Positions 8,467 through 17,004 of a stretch of DNA of 64,000 bases are shown one piece after another (the stretch's first letter is position 1; every line of letters starts with the position of its first letter). The stretch lies in the NCBI GenBank assembly GCA_963718065.1, contig CAVQYE010000006.1, positions 62,001 through 126,000 of the forward strand. The letters run 5' to 3'. The notes beneath the pieces were generated by a model, which saw only the letters and a program-made list of their open reading frames with translations, was not told the DNA's origin and searched no databases. The translations under genes and the position numbers were made by a program. This DNA comes from CAVPGP01 sp963718065 (GTDB lineage: Bacteria; Actinomycetota; Thermoleophilia; Gaiellales; Gaiellaceae).

Positions 8467-9471
8467 TTGAACCGCATCAACCTCTCCAGATCAAGAATCG
8501 CCGCGACCCTGGCAGCGCTGGCGGCACTCGTCGTCGTCTGCGCGACGCCGCAGCTCCTCGGCTCACGTGTTCGCGAGGCCGTCGAGGCTCTGAGCGGCGC
8601 GTCTCCCGGCTGGCTCTGGACAGCGGCTCTCCTCTTCGCGGTCGGTCTCGGCACGAGCGCCTTTGCGTGGCGCACGGCCTTCGGCGCCTGCGGCGCGCAC
8701 ATCAGCCGCACCGACGCGTCTGCCCGTTACGCCGTCGGCTCGCTCGTCAACTCCGTTGCGCCCGCCAAGCTCGGCGACGCGCTGCGGATCGCTCTCTTCT
8801 CGAAGACGCTCGACGGTCGCGACCGCATCTGGACGGGTGGCGGCGTCTACGCGGCGATCGGCGCCGCCCGCGCGCTCGTCGTCGCCGCGCTGGTGATCGT
8901 CGGCTCGCTGACCGGTGCGCTACCGCTCTGGCCCGTCTTCCTGCTCTGCGGGATCGTCGCCGTGCTGGCGCTGCTCGCCTACCGCTTCGGGAACGCGCAC
9001 TCGAAGTTCGCGCACCTGCTCGACGGGCTCGCCGCCCTCGAGCGGTCGCCCCGCCTTGCCCTCACCGTCATCGGCTGGGCCGTGCTCGGCGCGGTCGCCC
9101 GGGTCGGAGCGGCAGCCGCCGTCGCGATCGCTCTCGGTGTGCCGCACCCGCTGCTCGCGGCGCTCGTGATCGTGCCGGCGCTCGAGCTGGCGAGCATCGT
9201 CCCGCTCACGCCCGGCAACGTGGGCATCGCCAGCGGAGCCGTCGCCGTCGCGCTGCAGAGCCGCGGCATCGGCATGACGCAAGCACTCTCGACGGGGATC
9301 GCCTTCCACGCGATGGAGACGATCGCCGGGCTCAGCGTCGGCGCAACCGGCGCACTGTGGCTCGGACGCGACTCGGTCGCCGTTCAGCGCTGGGTGCCAC
9401 GGTTCGCCGTGGCGACGGCCGGGCTGGCGCTCGCCGCTGGCATGGGCGCCATGCTCTTCGACATGGTCTAG
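8467..9471 (+). CDS. Lysylphosphatidylglycerol synthase TM-like (UPF0104/AglD family) membrane protein
   Basis: A 334-residue integral membrane protein with about eight hydrophobic segments. It carries the family hallmark region of polar residues after helix 3 (SLVNSVAPAKLGDALR; key N-x-x-x-P-x-k-x-G-D-x-x-R) and a second motif near PLTPGNVGIASGAVA. This fold is shared by the MprF flippase half and by YbhN/AglD proteins and is associated with lipid-linked substrates. A precise substrate cannot be assigned. The TTG start at 8467 is the only in-frame candidate near the first helix. No clear SD or -10 is seen. Convergent with ftsZ. Confidence 0.75.
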   Translation: MNRINLSRSRIAATLAALAALVVVCATPQLLGSRVREAVEALSGASPGWLWTAALLFAVGLGTSAFAWRTAFGACGAHISRTDASARYAVGSLVNSVAPAKLGDALRIALFSKTLDGRDRIWTGGGVYAAIGAARALVVAALVIVGSLTGALPLWPVFLLCGIVAVLALLAYRFGNAHSKFAHLLDGLAALERSPRLALTVIGWAVLGAVARVGAAAAVAIALGVPHPLLAALVIVPALELASIVPLTPGNVGIASGAVAVALQSRGIGMTQALSTGIAFHAMETIAGLSVGATGALWLGRDSVAVQRWVPRFAVATAGLALAAGMGAMLFDMV

Positions 9472-9489
9472 CGGCTAGCTAGTGGCCGG

Positions 9490-10875
9490 CTACGTGCCGG
9501 TGTCGTAGCCGCGCAGGAAGCTCGGCGGCTCGAGCGCCTCGTCGGAACCCGCGCGTCCCGCGGAGATGATCGACGCCGGCCGGCGCTTGCCGCCGAGGCC
9601 GGTCGCGACGACGGTGACCCACACCTGGCCCGTGAGGCGCTCGTCGATCGTGGCGCCGAAGATGATGTTCGTGTCGTCGGTCGCCGCCTGGCGCACGACC
9701 TCGGCCGCCTCGTTCACCTCGAAGAGCGACAGGTCGTCACCGCCGGCGATCGAGAGCAGGATGCCGCGGGCGCCGACGATCTCCGTGTCGATCAGCGGCG
9801 AGCGCAGCGCGCGCTCGGCAGCCTCGCGGGCGCGGTTGTCGGTGTCGGAGGACGAGAAGCCGATCCCCATCAGCGCGGAGCCGGCGTCCTTCATGACCGT
9901 GCGCACGTCGGCGAAGTCGAGGTTGATCAAGCCCGGCAGCGTGATCAGGTCGCAGATGCCCTGGACGCCCTGGCGGAGCACGTCGTCGGCGATCCGGAAG
10001 GCCTCCAGCATCGACGTCTTCTTGTCGAGCACCTCGAGCAGCTTGTCGTTCGGGATCACGATCACCGTGTCGCACGCGGCCCGCAGCGCCTCGACGCCGT
10101 CGGTCGCCTGCTTGGCGCGGCGCGTGCCCTCGAAGCGGAACGGCGTTGTGACGATGCCGACGGTCAGCGCGCCGACATCCCGCGCGATCTGCGCGACGAT
10201 CGGCGCTGCACCAGAGCCGGTGCCGCCGCCCTCGCCGGCGGTGACGAAGACCATGTCCGAGCCGCGAAGCGCGCGCTTGATCTGGTCGTAGCCCTCGACG
10301 GCTGCGTCGCGCCCGATCACCGGGTCTGCGCCCGAGCCGAGGCCCTGGGTCAGCTCGCTGCCGATGTGGATCTTCACCGGCGCGTCCGTCATCTGAAGCT
10401 GCTGGATGTCCGTGTTGACCGCCACGAACTCGACCTGCGCGATCCCCGCGTCCATCATCCGGTCGACCGCATTCAGGCCGGCGCCGCCGACGCCGACGAC
10501 GCGGATCACCGCCAGGTACGGCGAGTCGCTCGAGCGCTCGAGGCGTGCGGGATGCTCCGGCAGCGGCTCGAGCCAGCGCGTATCGCGGGCCAACTCCGAG
10601 GCAGGCCCTGGCTCTGCGAGCCGGGAGGGAACGCCCTCCGCGGGCGGCGGCACGACAGCGGGCGAGGCCGACACGGGCGGAACCGCGACCGGCTCGGCCA
10701 CGAGCGCCTCGCGGTCCAGCTGGCTGTACTCGACCGTCTCCTCGGGAGGCTCGGACAGGCGCTGCTGCTCGTCGGGCTCCTTCGGCGCGTCCCCCTGCTG
10801 CTTCTGTGCAGCCTCGGTCGCCCGGAAGAGCTCCGCGAGCGGGCCCTCACGCATGCTGGCGCGGTTTCGCGCCAT
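9490..10875 (-). CDS. ftsZ: FtsZ with a long N-terminal extension
   Basis: Tubulin-like GTPase of 461 residues. The core starts only at about residue 120. It has the T1 loop GVGGAGLNAVDRM, the tubulin signature GGGTGSG (216-222) and the T7 catalytic loop NLDFADVRTVM (318-328), so polymerisation and GTP hydrolysis should be intact. The first ~118 residues are a Pro/Glu/Ala-rich, probably disordered extension. At the other end the linker is only ~20 residues before a canonical C-terminal peptide, EPPSFLRGYD. This is the reverse of the normal short N terminus and long C-terminal linker. The start is fixed by an excellent SD (AAGGAGGTG, four bases before ATG) inside the end of the upstream parA gene, a 29-bp overlap. 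Confidence 0.92.
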   Translation of the reverse strand: MARNRASMREGPLAELFRATEAAQKQQGDAPKEPDEQQRLSEPPEETVEYSQLDREALVAEPVAVPPVSASPAVVPPPAEGVPSRLAEPGPASELARDTRWLEPLPEHPARLERSSDSPYLAVIRVVGVGGAGLNAVDRMMDAGIAQVEFVAVNTDIQQLQMTDAPVKIHIGSELTQGLGSGADPVIGRDAAVEGYDQIKRALRGSDMVFVTAGEGGGTGSGAAPIVAQIARDVGALTVGIVTTPFRFEGTRRAKQATDGVEALRAACDTVIVIPNDKLLEVLDKKTSMLEAFRIADDVLRQGVQGICDLITLPGLINLDFADVRTVMKDAGSALMGIGFSSSDTDNRAREAAERALRSPLIDTEIVGARGILLSIAGGDDLSLFEVNEAAEVVRQAATDDTNIIFGATIDERLTGQVWVTVVATGLGGKRRPASIISAGRAGSDEALEPPSFLRGYDTGT

Positions 10876-11680
10876 TGAGCACCTCCTTGGCGAGGTCGCG
10901 GTAGAGCATCGCGGCCTCCCCGTCGGGATCGTACGCCAGCACGGACTGCCCCTTCACGGGCGCCTCGGCGTAGCGGATCGTCTTGGCGATCTTCGTGTTG
11001 TAGACGAGGTCGCCGAAGTTCTCGCGCAGGATGTCGACCGCCTCGCGGGCGTGCAGCGTGCGCTTGTCGAACATCGTCGGCAGGATGCCCTGGATCTGGA
11101 CGTCCGGGTTCAGGTTCTCGCGCACCATCGTCAGCGTGTTCTCGAGCTGGACGAGGCCGCGCAGCGAGAGGTACTCGCACTGGACGGGGACGATCACCGA
11201 GGTCGCCGCGACAAAGGCGTTGATGGTCAGCAGGCCGAGCGACGGCGGCGTGTCGATCAGGACGTAGTCGTAGCGCTCTCGCACCTCGCGGAGCGCCTTC
11301 TCGAGCGCCCGCTCGCGGCCGATCGTGCTCGAGAGCGCGAGCTCGGCGCCGGCGAGGTCGATCGACGAGACGGCGAGGTCGACTTCGCGCTCCGCGATCA
11401 CCTCCTCGATCGGCACCCGGTGGACGAGCACGTCGAACATCGAGCGCTCGATCGCGTCCGGATTCAGCCCCTGGCTCATCGTCAGGTTCCCCTGCGGGTC
11501 GAGGTCGACGAGCAGGACGCGGAAGCCACGCTCCTTGAAGGCGACGCCGAGGTTCAGCGTCGTCGTCGTCTTCGCAACGCCTCCCTTTTGGTTGGCGAAC
11601 GCGATGACCTTCGGCAGAGCGGTTCCTTTCGTTGTCTTCGTCCGCGCATTGGGACGCGGCAGCAAGCGTGAAAGCGCCAT
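10847..11680 (-). CDS. parA: ParA/Soj-family ATPase
   Basis: Deviant-Walker P-loop ATPase of 277 residues. The motif is KGGVAKTT (32-39) with the signature lysine two residues into it. The Walker A' segment is LLVDLDPQGN and the Walker B region VLIDTPPSLG. These proteins switch between monomer and ATP-bound dimer on DNA and position chromosomes, plasmids or cell-division and chemotaxis machinery. No ParB or parS is adjacent. Instead the gene overlaps ftsZ, so a role in placing or regulating this FtsZ is a reasonable inference. ATG at 11680 is preceded by an AAAGGGAG SD. An internal start near residue 22 would remove a basic leader and cannot be excluded. Confidence 0.9.
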   Translation of the reverse strand: MALSRLLPRPNARTKTTKGTALPKVIAFANQKGGVAKTTTTLNLGVAFKERGFRVLLVDLDPQGNLTMSQGLNPDAIERSMFDVLVHRVPIEEVIAEREVDLAVSSIDLAGAELALSSTIGRERALEKALREVRERYDYVLIDTPPSLGLLTINAFVAATSVIVPVQCEYLSLRGLVQLENTLTMVRENLNPDVQIQGILPTMFDKRTLHAREAVDILRENFGDLVYNTKIAKTIRYAEAPVKGQSVLAYDPDGEAAMLYRDLAKEVLNGAKPRQHA

Positions 11681-11759
11681 CGTGCGACTCCCTTTCGCGG
11701 GATCCGCGCTCAGTCCTTCAAGGGTACCCGGGCAGCCTGAACGACGTCCCGGACGGCAC

Positions 11760-12889
11760 TCAGGTGGCGACGCGGCGACCCTTCGTCAGGTCGACCTTCC
11801 CGCTCGGCGTATCGCCGAACCTCCAGACCTGGACAGGCTTCCCGGGCGGCGGTACGACCACGCCGACGGAGCCGAGCGCGGCGCCGGCGTCGTCGGTGCC
11901 GCTCGTGTACTGGATGCCGAGCTGGAAGTCCTTCGACCGGGGCTGTCCGGAGGTGGTCGCTTCGAGCCCTTCGCGGATGCAGTCCTGCGCGACCGTGTGC
12001 GGGAAGCCGTACTTCCCGAGGCCGGAGACCGAGGAGACGATGCTGGCCTTCGGCGCGATGCCGCTCGATCAACTCCAGGTTGACGCCGTGCTTGGAGCCG
12101 TGGTGCGAGATCTTCACGACGTCGGCCTTGAGCGAGTCGACGCCGAGCGCCATCTCGAGCCGCTTCGTGATCGGGTTCTCGTTCGACTCGAGACTGCGGG
12201 AAGTCGACGAGGACGTACGACCAGGACAGCGTCTGCGCGTCGGCGCCGAGGATGAGCGAGCGCGTCTTGTCCCGCAGCGGGACGTAGCGGCGCTCCTCCC
12301 CGGGCACGTCCGTGATCCGCGTCGCCGGGAACTCGACCTTGAGCGTGATCGAGGAGTTGTTCGGCTCGACGCCGTACGTGTCGAAGCGGTTGCGCAGCGC
12401 GATCGACGGCGAGAGCGCCTGCACGCGGACGCGGCCGAGGAACTTCGCGGTGCCACTCGTCGGCTGGGTGACCTGGATCCCGTGCTCCTCGAGCGCGTTC
12501 ATCATGTTCACGTACGTCGCCGAGGTCATGTAATAGCCCGGCTCCCAGAACTCGGTGATGTGGTCGTGGAACTGGTGCAGGAACTCGGCCATGCCGCCGA
12601 TGTGGTCGAGGTGCGGGTGTGACGCGACGACGAGCGCGAACAGGTCAGGGCTGTCGGCCAGCACGTTGGCCGCCTCGAGTGCGAGCACGAGCGCCGGCAG
12701 CTTCTTGGTCGTCGCGACGTCGACGACGATCGCGCGGCGGCGGCCGTCCTTGCCCTTCGGCAGGCAGAGGAGCTGCGTGTCGCCGTCGCCGACGTTGAGC
12801 ACGAAATGGATCAGGTCGTCGTCGCCGACGGCGGCGAGGAAGTTCCCCGCCGTCAGCTTCGCCGCAGGGATCGGATCAGGCTTCGCCAC
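11760..12889 (-). CDS. Metallo-beta-lactamase-fold hydrolase, ComEC C-domain-like (two frame breaks)
   Basis: About 376 residues. The metal-binding motif is SHPHLDHIGG near residue 90. A second conserved block, ISHHGSKHG, near residue 240 is typical of the ComEC/Rec2-type MBL branch that acts on nucleic acids or phosphodiesters. There are no membrane segments and no signal peptide, so this is the soluble domain alone. Frame changes occur near 12195 (extra C in CCG-C-AGT) and near 12070 (extra C in CGG-C-ATC). The span is 3n+2, consistent with two inserted bases. The reconstructed C terminus ends at TGA 11760-11762. The GTG start overlaps the end of the upstream unknown gene by 37 bp. Confidence 0.78.
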
Positions 12890-13396
12890 CGGGTCCTTCG
12901 TCGCGCGCGGAGCACTTCGACTGCTTGCTCGAGCTCAATCGGCTCGCTGACCGCTGAGTAGAACGCGACCTTCGCCTCACGGCGGGCGTCGCGCGTCACG
13001 TCGTAGACCGGCGGCCGGATCCAGGTCTCCGGACCGACGACCTCGTCGCCGGCCGCCCGCGCCAGCGCTTTCTTCGAGGCGATGCGGATCGCGAAGGCGT
13101 CGCCGTGGCGCAGGTCGCGCGCAGCGAGCGCCGCGGGGAGCCGGTGGTCGCGCAGGAAGGTCAAGAGCGCGCGCGGTGTCGGCGTAGACCTCGGCAGGCG
13201 CCTCGGTCTGGAACCGGAGCCGCCCGGAGTTGTCGACTCCGGGCCAGTCGGTGACCGCGAGCACGGCCCAGCTCGCCTCGATCTCGTCGACGACGACGTA
13301 GTGGTAGCCGTCGAAGTCGACGGTGCGCAGCGAGCGCGGCTGCCAGGGCCGGAGTCGGCCGTGCTTCGGCGGATTCGCAACGCGCGGCAGCGCCAT
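12853..13396 (-). CDS. Unknown protein upstream of the MBL hydrolase (one frame break)
   Basis: About 180 residues, no family recognised. The N-terminal half contains a compact beta-rich stretch around VDFDGYHYVVVDEIEASW with many aromatic and acidic residues. The C-terminal half has a charged helix near ASKKALARAAGDEVVG. One frame change near 13160 (an extra C within GCG-C-GCG) joins the two halves, and the span is 3n+1. ATG 13396 (MALPRVAN) is preferred over a GTG or ACG further up. It overlaps the MBL gene, so the two form a two-gene operon and may act together. A nuclease or processing partner role is possible but nothing in the sequence shows it. Confidence 0.6.
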
Positions 13397-13441
13397 CGCC
13401 GTCAGGCTCGCGCCTCCGCGGCCAGATGTCAACGCTGGGTG

Positions 13442-14665
13442 CTAGGCCGCGCTGCTCTCGAGGTAGCCGGCCGGCTTCGGCCGCAGCCCGAGGATCGTGT
13501 CGTCGAGTGCGGTTACGAGCTCGCCGCGACTTCCGTGGAGGAGCGTCTCGACGATCGCTCGCCGCAGCGACTCCGGGTCCTCGGCCTCGCGCAGCCGCTC
13601 GTGGATCTCCGCACGCTCCTTCGGGCCGGACGCGAGCAGCACGGCGGCACGCAGCGACGCGGCCCAGAGCCCGTCGCGGCCGCCGAGCAGCGATTCGAGC
13701 GCCGCGCGGAGCTGCTCCTTGCGGAAGGTGCCTTCCTGGAAGAGCGAGAGCTCCCAGCGGTCGAGCGCATCGGCGAGCTTCGGATCGCCGTCCGCGACCG
13801 GCAGGCGCTCCCGCACGTCCCGCACGAGCTTCGCCCGGAACGGGTCGAGGCGGCTCGGCTCGCCTGGCGGCGGGGTGGCCGCGATCGGGAGCATCGGACG
13901 GATCGCGAGCGGCCGCCAGTCGAGGCGCTCGAAGATGACCGGGCCTGCGGCGACCGGGCCGCCGATCACGAGCCGGAGCGCCGTCAAGGCATCGGCGAGC
14001 TCGCCGGGGGCATCGGGCGGCTCGACTTCGCCGGGCTCGAGCTCACGGGCGAGCTCGATCACGCACCGGCGATCCTCCTCGCGGCCGAACCGCTCCGGCA
14101 GCAGACCCTGCGCCTCCGGCCAGTAGTTGGCAAGCTCATCCGACGCCGCGACGCGGACGCGGATGCCGTCGCCGAGATCGAGCGCAGCCCCGCTCGAGAG
14201 GCCCACCAGCGGCGCGATTGCCGCGTACGAGCGCGCACTGCCGAAGAGGGTCGACTCGAGCTCCTCGTACGCGCGGTCGAAGGCGTCGTCGTGCCAGTCG
14301 AAGCCGCCGCAGCGCTCGGCGGTCATGCTGAGCAGGGGCAGGAGCACCGAGCGGAAGATCGCCTCTTCCTCGGTGGGGCCGGCGCCGGCGTGCGCGCGGG
14401 CGTAGATCGCCGCCGACGGGGCGCGCAGCAGGTCCTCCATCGCGATCTTCGCGTCGGGCAGGACGAGGAGCGCCGAGAGCCGCTGCTCGACGAAGCCACG
14501 CGGCAGGGGCCGGTACTCGTACAGGGTCGGACCGGCGCCGAGCGCATGCTCCTCGAAGGCGAATGGGAGGTCGGCTCCGCTCTCGACGTCGGCGGCGAGC
14601 GCCTTGAACGCGCCGAGGCAGTAGTTGCGCAGGGACTGGTAGAGGTGCGGAGCACGAACCGCCAT
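13442..14665 (-). CDS. Unknown conserved-looking cytosolic protein, 407 residues
   Basis: I do not recognise this family. The protein is acidic, mostly alpha-helical in appearance, rich in Leu/Ala/Glu, and has no transmembrane segment, signal peptide or obvious catalytic motif. Codon use and frame are uninterrupted, so it is a real gene. The ATG at 14665 lies nine bases after the stop of the Nei-type glycosylase gene, indicating co-transcription, and the start MAVRAPHLYQSLRNYCLGAF is well placed. The operon partner suggests a role in DNA maintenance or simple co-transcription. The upstream in-frame extension to 14863 is antisense-like and was rejected. Confidence 0.65.
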   Translation of the reverse strand: MAVRAPHLYQSLRNYCLGAFKALAADVESGADLPFAFEEHALGAGPTLYEYRPLPRGFVEQRLSALLVLPDAKIAMEDLLRAPSAAIYARAHAGAGPTEEEAIFRSVLLPLLSMTAERCGGFDWHDDAFDRAYEELESTLFGSARSYAAIAPLVGLSSGAALDLGDGIRVRVAASDELANYWPEAQGLLPERFGREEDRRCVIELARELEPGEVEPPDAPGELADALTALRLVIGGPVAAGPVIFERLDWRPLAIRPMLPIAATPPPGEPSRLDPFRAKLVRDVRERLPVADGDPKLADALDRWELSLFQEGTFRKEQLRAALESLLGGRDGLWAASLRAAVLLASGPKERAEIHERLREAEDPESLRRAIVETLLHGSRGELVTALDDTILGLRPKPAGYLESSAA

Positions 14666-14673
14666 GCCACCCG

Positions 14674-15444
14674 TTACGCGCTCCCGGCCCCCATCCCTTC
14701 CCCCTGGCAGCCGGGACACCAGTAGGCGATGCGGTTGTCGTCGCCCTGGCCGCGCGAGTGAATCGCGGTGCCGCAGCGCGGACAGGGCCTGCCGGCACGG
14801 CGGTAGACGCGCCGCAGCGGCCGTGCGCCGGCGACGCTCGCGCTCATCTCCGCGGCGAGCCAATCGAGGAGCTCGCGGAGCTCGTCGTCGGTGGCCGCGG
14901 CGACATCACGCCACGGGGAAAGGCGGGTCTGCCAGAGGCCCTCCGCCTTCCAGACGTTGCCGACGCCGGCGACGAGCCGCTGGTCGAGCAGTGCGTCGCC
15001 GAGGGCGCGCTCGGGGCTGCGAGCGCAGCCGCCGGATCATCTCCGTCGATGTCGGGCGGCCGCGCGAGGATGTCCGGTCCGAGGCGCTCGACGGCGCGGT
15101 CGTTGCCGCGCTCATGCAGCTCGAGCACCGGCCCGTTCCAGAGCACCGCCTCGTGCTCGCTGCCGCGGAGGACGAGCCACGGCCGGCCGGAGCGCTGCGT
15201 CCCGAGCGGCTGCACGCGCCAGCGCCCGCTCATCCGCAGGTGGCTGCGCAGCACGAGCCCGCCCTCGAAGCTCGAGCAAGACGTTCTTGCCGACAGCGCG
15301 GACGCTCTCGAGCGTGCGGCCGCTGAGGCGCTCTGCGATCTGCCCGGCCTGCGCCCGCGGGTGCGGCGTCTCGACCTCGACCCGCTGCCCGACGAGGACC
15401 TGGAGCCGTGCGGCCGCCCGGTGGAGCGAGTCGCCTTCAGGCAC
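14674..15444 (-). CDS. Fpg/Nei-family DNA glycosylase, endonuclease VIII-like (two frame breaks)
   Basis: Base-excision repair enzyme with the diagnostic N terminus MPEGDS (after processing, Pro1 nucleophile and Glu2), helix-two-turn-helix region with LLDQRLVAGVGNVW, and a C-terminal zinc finger CPRC...CPGC. MPEGD rather than MPELP points to Nei-type (oxidised pyrimidines) over Fpg. About 256 residues. Frame changes occur near 15275 (extra C in GAG-C-TTC) and near 15025. The three pieces match the family end to end. GTG start at 15444. It is the first gene of a pair with the unknown 407-residue protein. Confidence 0.85.
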
Positions 15445-15521
15445 CGGCCACCTCGGACATGGGGCGAGCGTATCCCGCCGACGCGAGGATGGGACATCTA
15501 CATTTGCCGGGTGACGTGCAC

Positions 15522-15950
15522 GTGAGCAGACGCCTGCGCGCGGCGGCCGCTGGAGCGGGTGCGGCGCTCGCCTGGGGTGCGGTCGAGCCGCTCGACCGGC
15601 GCATCTTCCGCTGCGACTACTCGGATGTGGCGCTGCTCGGCAAGGCCGTGACGCGCGGGCGCGCCTGGCCGGTCGCGGGCGCTGCGATCCACGCCGTGAA
15701 CGGGGCCGTGTTCGGGCTCGCGTACCACGAGGTGCGGCGCGTGACGCGGCTGCCCGCGCGACGGCTCGCGCTCGGGATGGCGCTGGCCGAGCACCTGACG
15801 CTCTATCCGCTCGGGTACTTCATCGACCGGTATCACCCGCGGCGGGGCGAGCCCGGGATCCCGCCGCTGATGACGAACGGGCGCGCGTTCGCGCAGGCGA
15901 CGTTCCGGCATGCGCTCTTCGGCGTGCTGCTCGGCCGCTGGGCCGTGTAG
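15522..15950 (+). CDS. Small unknown protein with hydrophobic N terminus
   Basis: 142 residues, Arg/Ala/Leu-rich. The N terminus (RRLRAAAAGAGAALAWGAVE) could be a short membrane anchor, and two further weakly hydrophobic stretches (VAGAAIHAVNGAVFGLAY and LALGMALAEHLTLYPLGYF, each under 20 residues) suggest a small membrane protein. No family recognised. GTG 15522 is preferred because a TACATT hexamer lies about 16 bp upstream. ATG 15489 in the same frame is an alternative. It is followed after three bases by the nitronate monooxygenase gene, so the two are an operon. Confidence 0.55.
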   Translation: MSRRLRAAAAGAGAALAWGAVEPLDRRIFRCDYSDVALLGKAVTRGRAWPVAGAAIHAVNGAVFGLAYHEVRRVTRLPARRLALGMALAEHLTLYPLGYFIDRYHPRRGEPGIPPLMTNGRAFAQATFRHALFGVLLGRWAV

Positions 15951-15953
15951 CGC

Positions 15954-17004
15954 GTGTCGTGGCCCGCGACGCGTGTGGCCGAGCTGCTCGGCGTTCGCTA
16001 TCCGATCATCGGTGCGCCGATGGCCGGCGGCCCGTCGACGCCCGCGCTCGCCGCCTCCGTCTCGCGGGCCGGCGGGCTCGGGTCGCTTGGCCGGCGCGAT
16101 GCTGACGCCGGCGGCTTTGCGGGACGAGATCCGCGAGACGCGGCGGCTGACGGACGCGCCGTTCGCGGTCAACCTGTTTGCGCCGCTGCCGCCGCAGGAC
16201 GTCCACCAGGATGTGGTCGCGCGCTTGCGGGAGGTGCTGGCGCCGTGGCACGACGAGCTCGGCCTGGCGCAGCCTGAGCCGGCGTCGCCGCCGGACACGT
16301 TCGCGGACACGGTCGCGGTCGCGATCGAGGAGCGGGTGCCGGTGCTCAGCTTCACGTTCGGCATTCCGCCGCTCGATGCTGCGCAGGCGGCCGGGCTGAC
16401 GCTGATCGGGACGGCGACGACCGCGCGCGAGGCGCTGCTGCTGGCGCGCGCCGGGGTCGACGCCGTGGTGCTGCAGAGCGCCGAGGCGGGCGGCCATCGC
16501 GGCACGTTCGCGGGGTCGTTCGACGACGCGCTCGTCCCACTGGCCGAGCTGATCCCCGCCGCCGCCGAGGCGGTCGACCTGCCGCTGATTGCGGCGGGCG
16601 GCCTTGTCGACGGCGACGGCATCGCGGCGGCGCTCCGGCTCGGAGCCGAGGGCGTGCAGCTCGGGACGGCATTCCTCGTCTCTCCGGAGGCGGGCACTCC
16701 CGCGGCGCACCGGCGGGCCGTGCTCGCGGGCGGCGACGCGATCGTGACGAACGTCTACACGGGGCGCCACGCCCGGCTGCTCCGCACGCCGCTCGTGGAC
16801 GCGCTCGCTGCAACGGGCGCGGTGCTCCCGTACCCGCAACAGGCGTCGATGCTCGCCGCGCTGCGACGCGCCGGCTCCGAGCTCGACCGCGGCGATCTCC
16901 TGTTCCTGCTCGCCGGCAGCGGCGCAGGGCGACTGCGCGAGCTGCCTGCGGGGAAGCTCGTCGAGACGCTCGTGAGCGAGACAGAAGCCGCTCTAGGCCC
17001 GTAG
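15954..17004 (+). CDS. Nitronate monooxygenase family FMN protein (one frame break)
   Basis: TIM-barrel FMN enzyme, related to 2-nitropropane dioxygenase, oxidising alkyl nitronates such as propionate-3-nitronate. Motifs visible are the N-terminal YPIIGAPMAGG, the substrate His region SAEAGGHRGTF, and the FMN phosphate-binding loops LIAAGGLVDGDGI and GAEGVQLGTAFL. About 349 residues. One frame change near 16095 (extra C in TCG-C-TTG) and a span of 3n+1. GTG start 15954 follows the upstream gene by three bases. The 3' end overlaps the convergent lhr gene by 12 bp. Confidence 0.87.

Noticed and set aside
9488..9510. GGCTACG/CGTAGCC inverted repeat as ftsZ terminator
   Set aside because: It overlaps the last ftsZ codons, the stem is only 7 bp with a 9-base loop, and there is no T-run.
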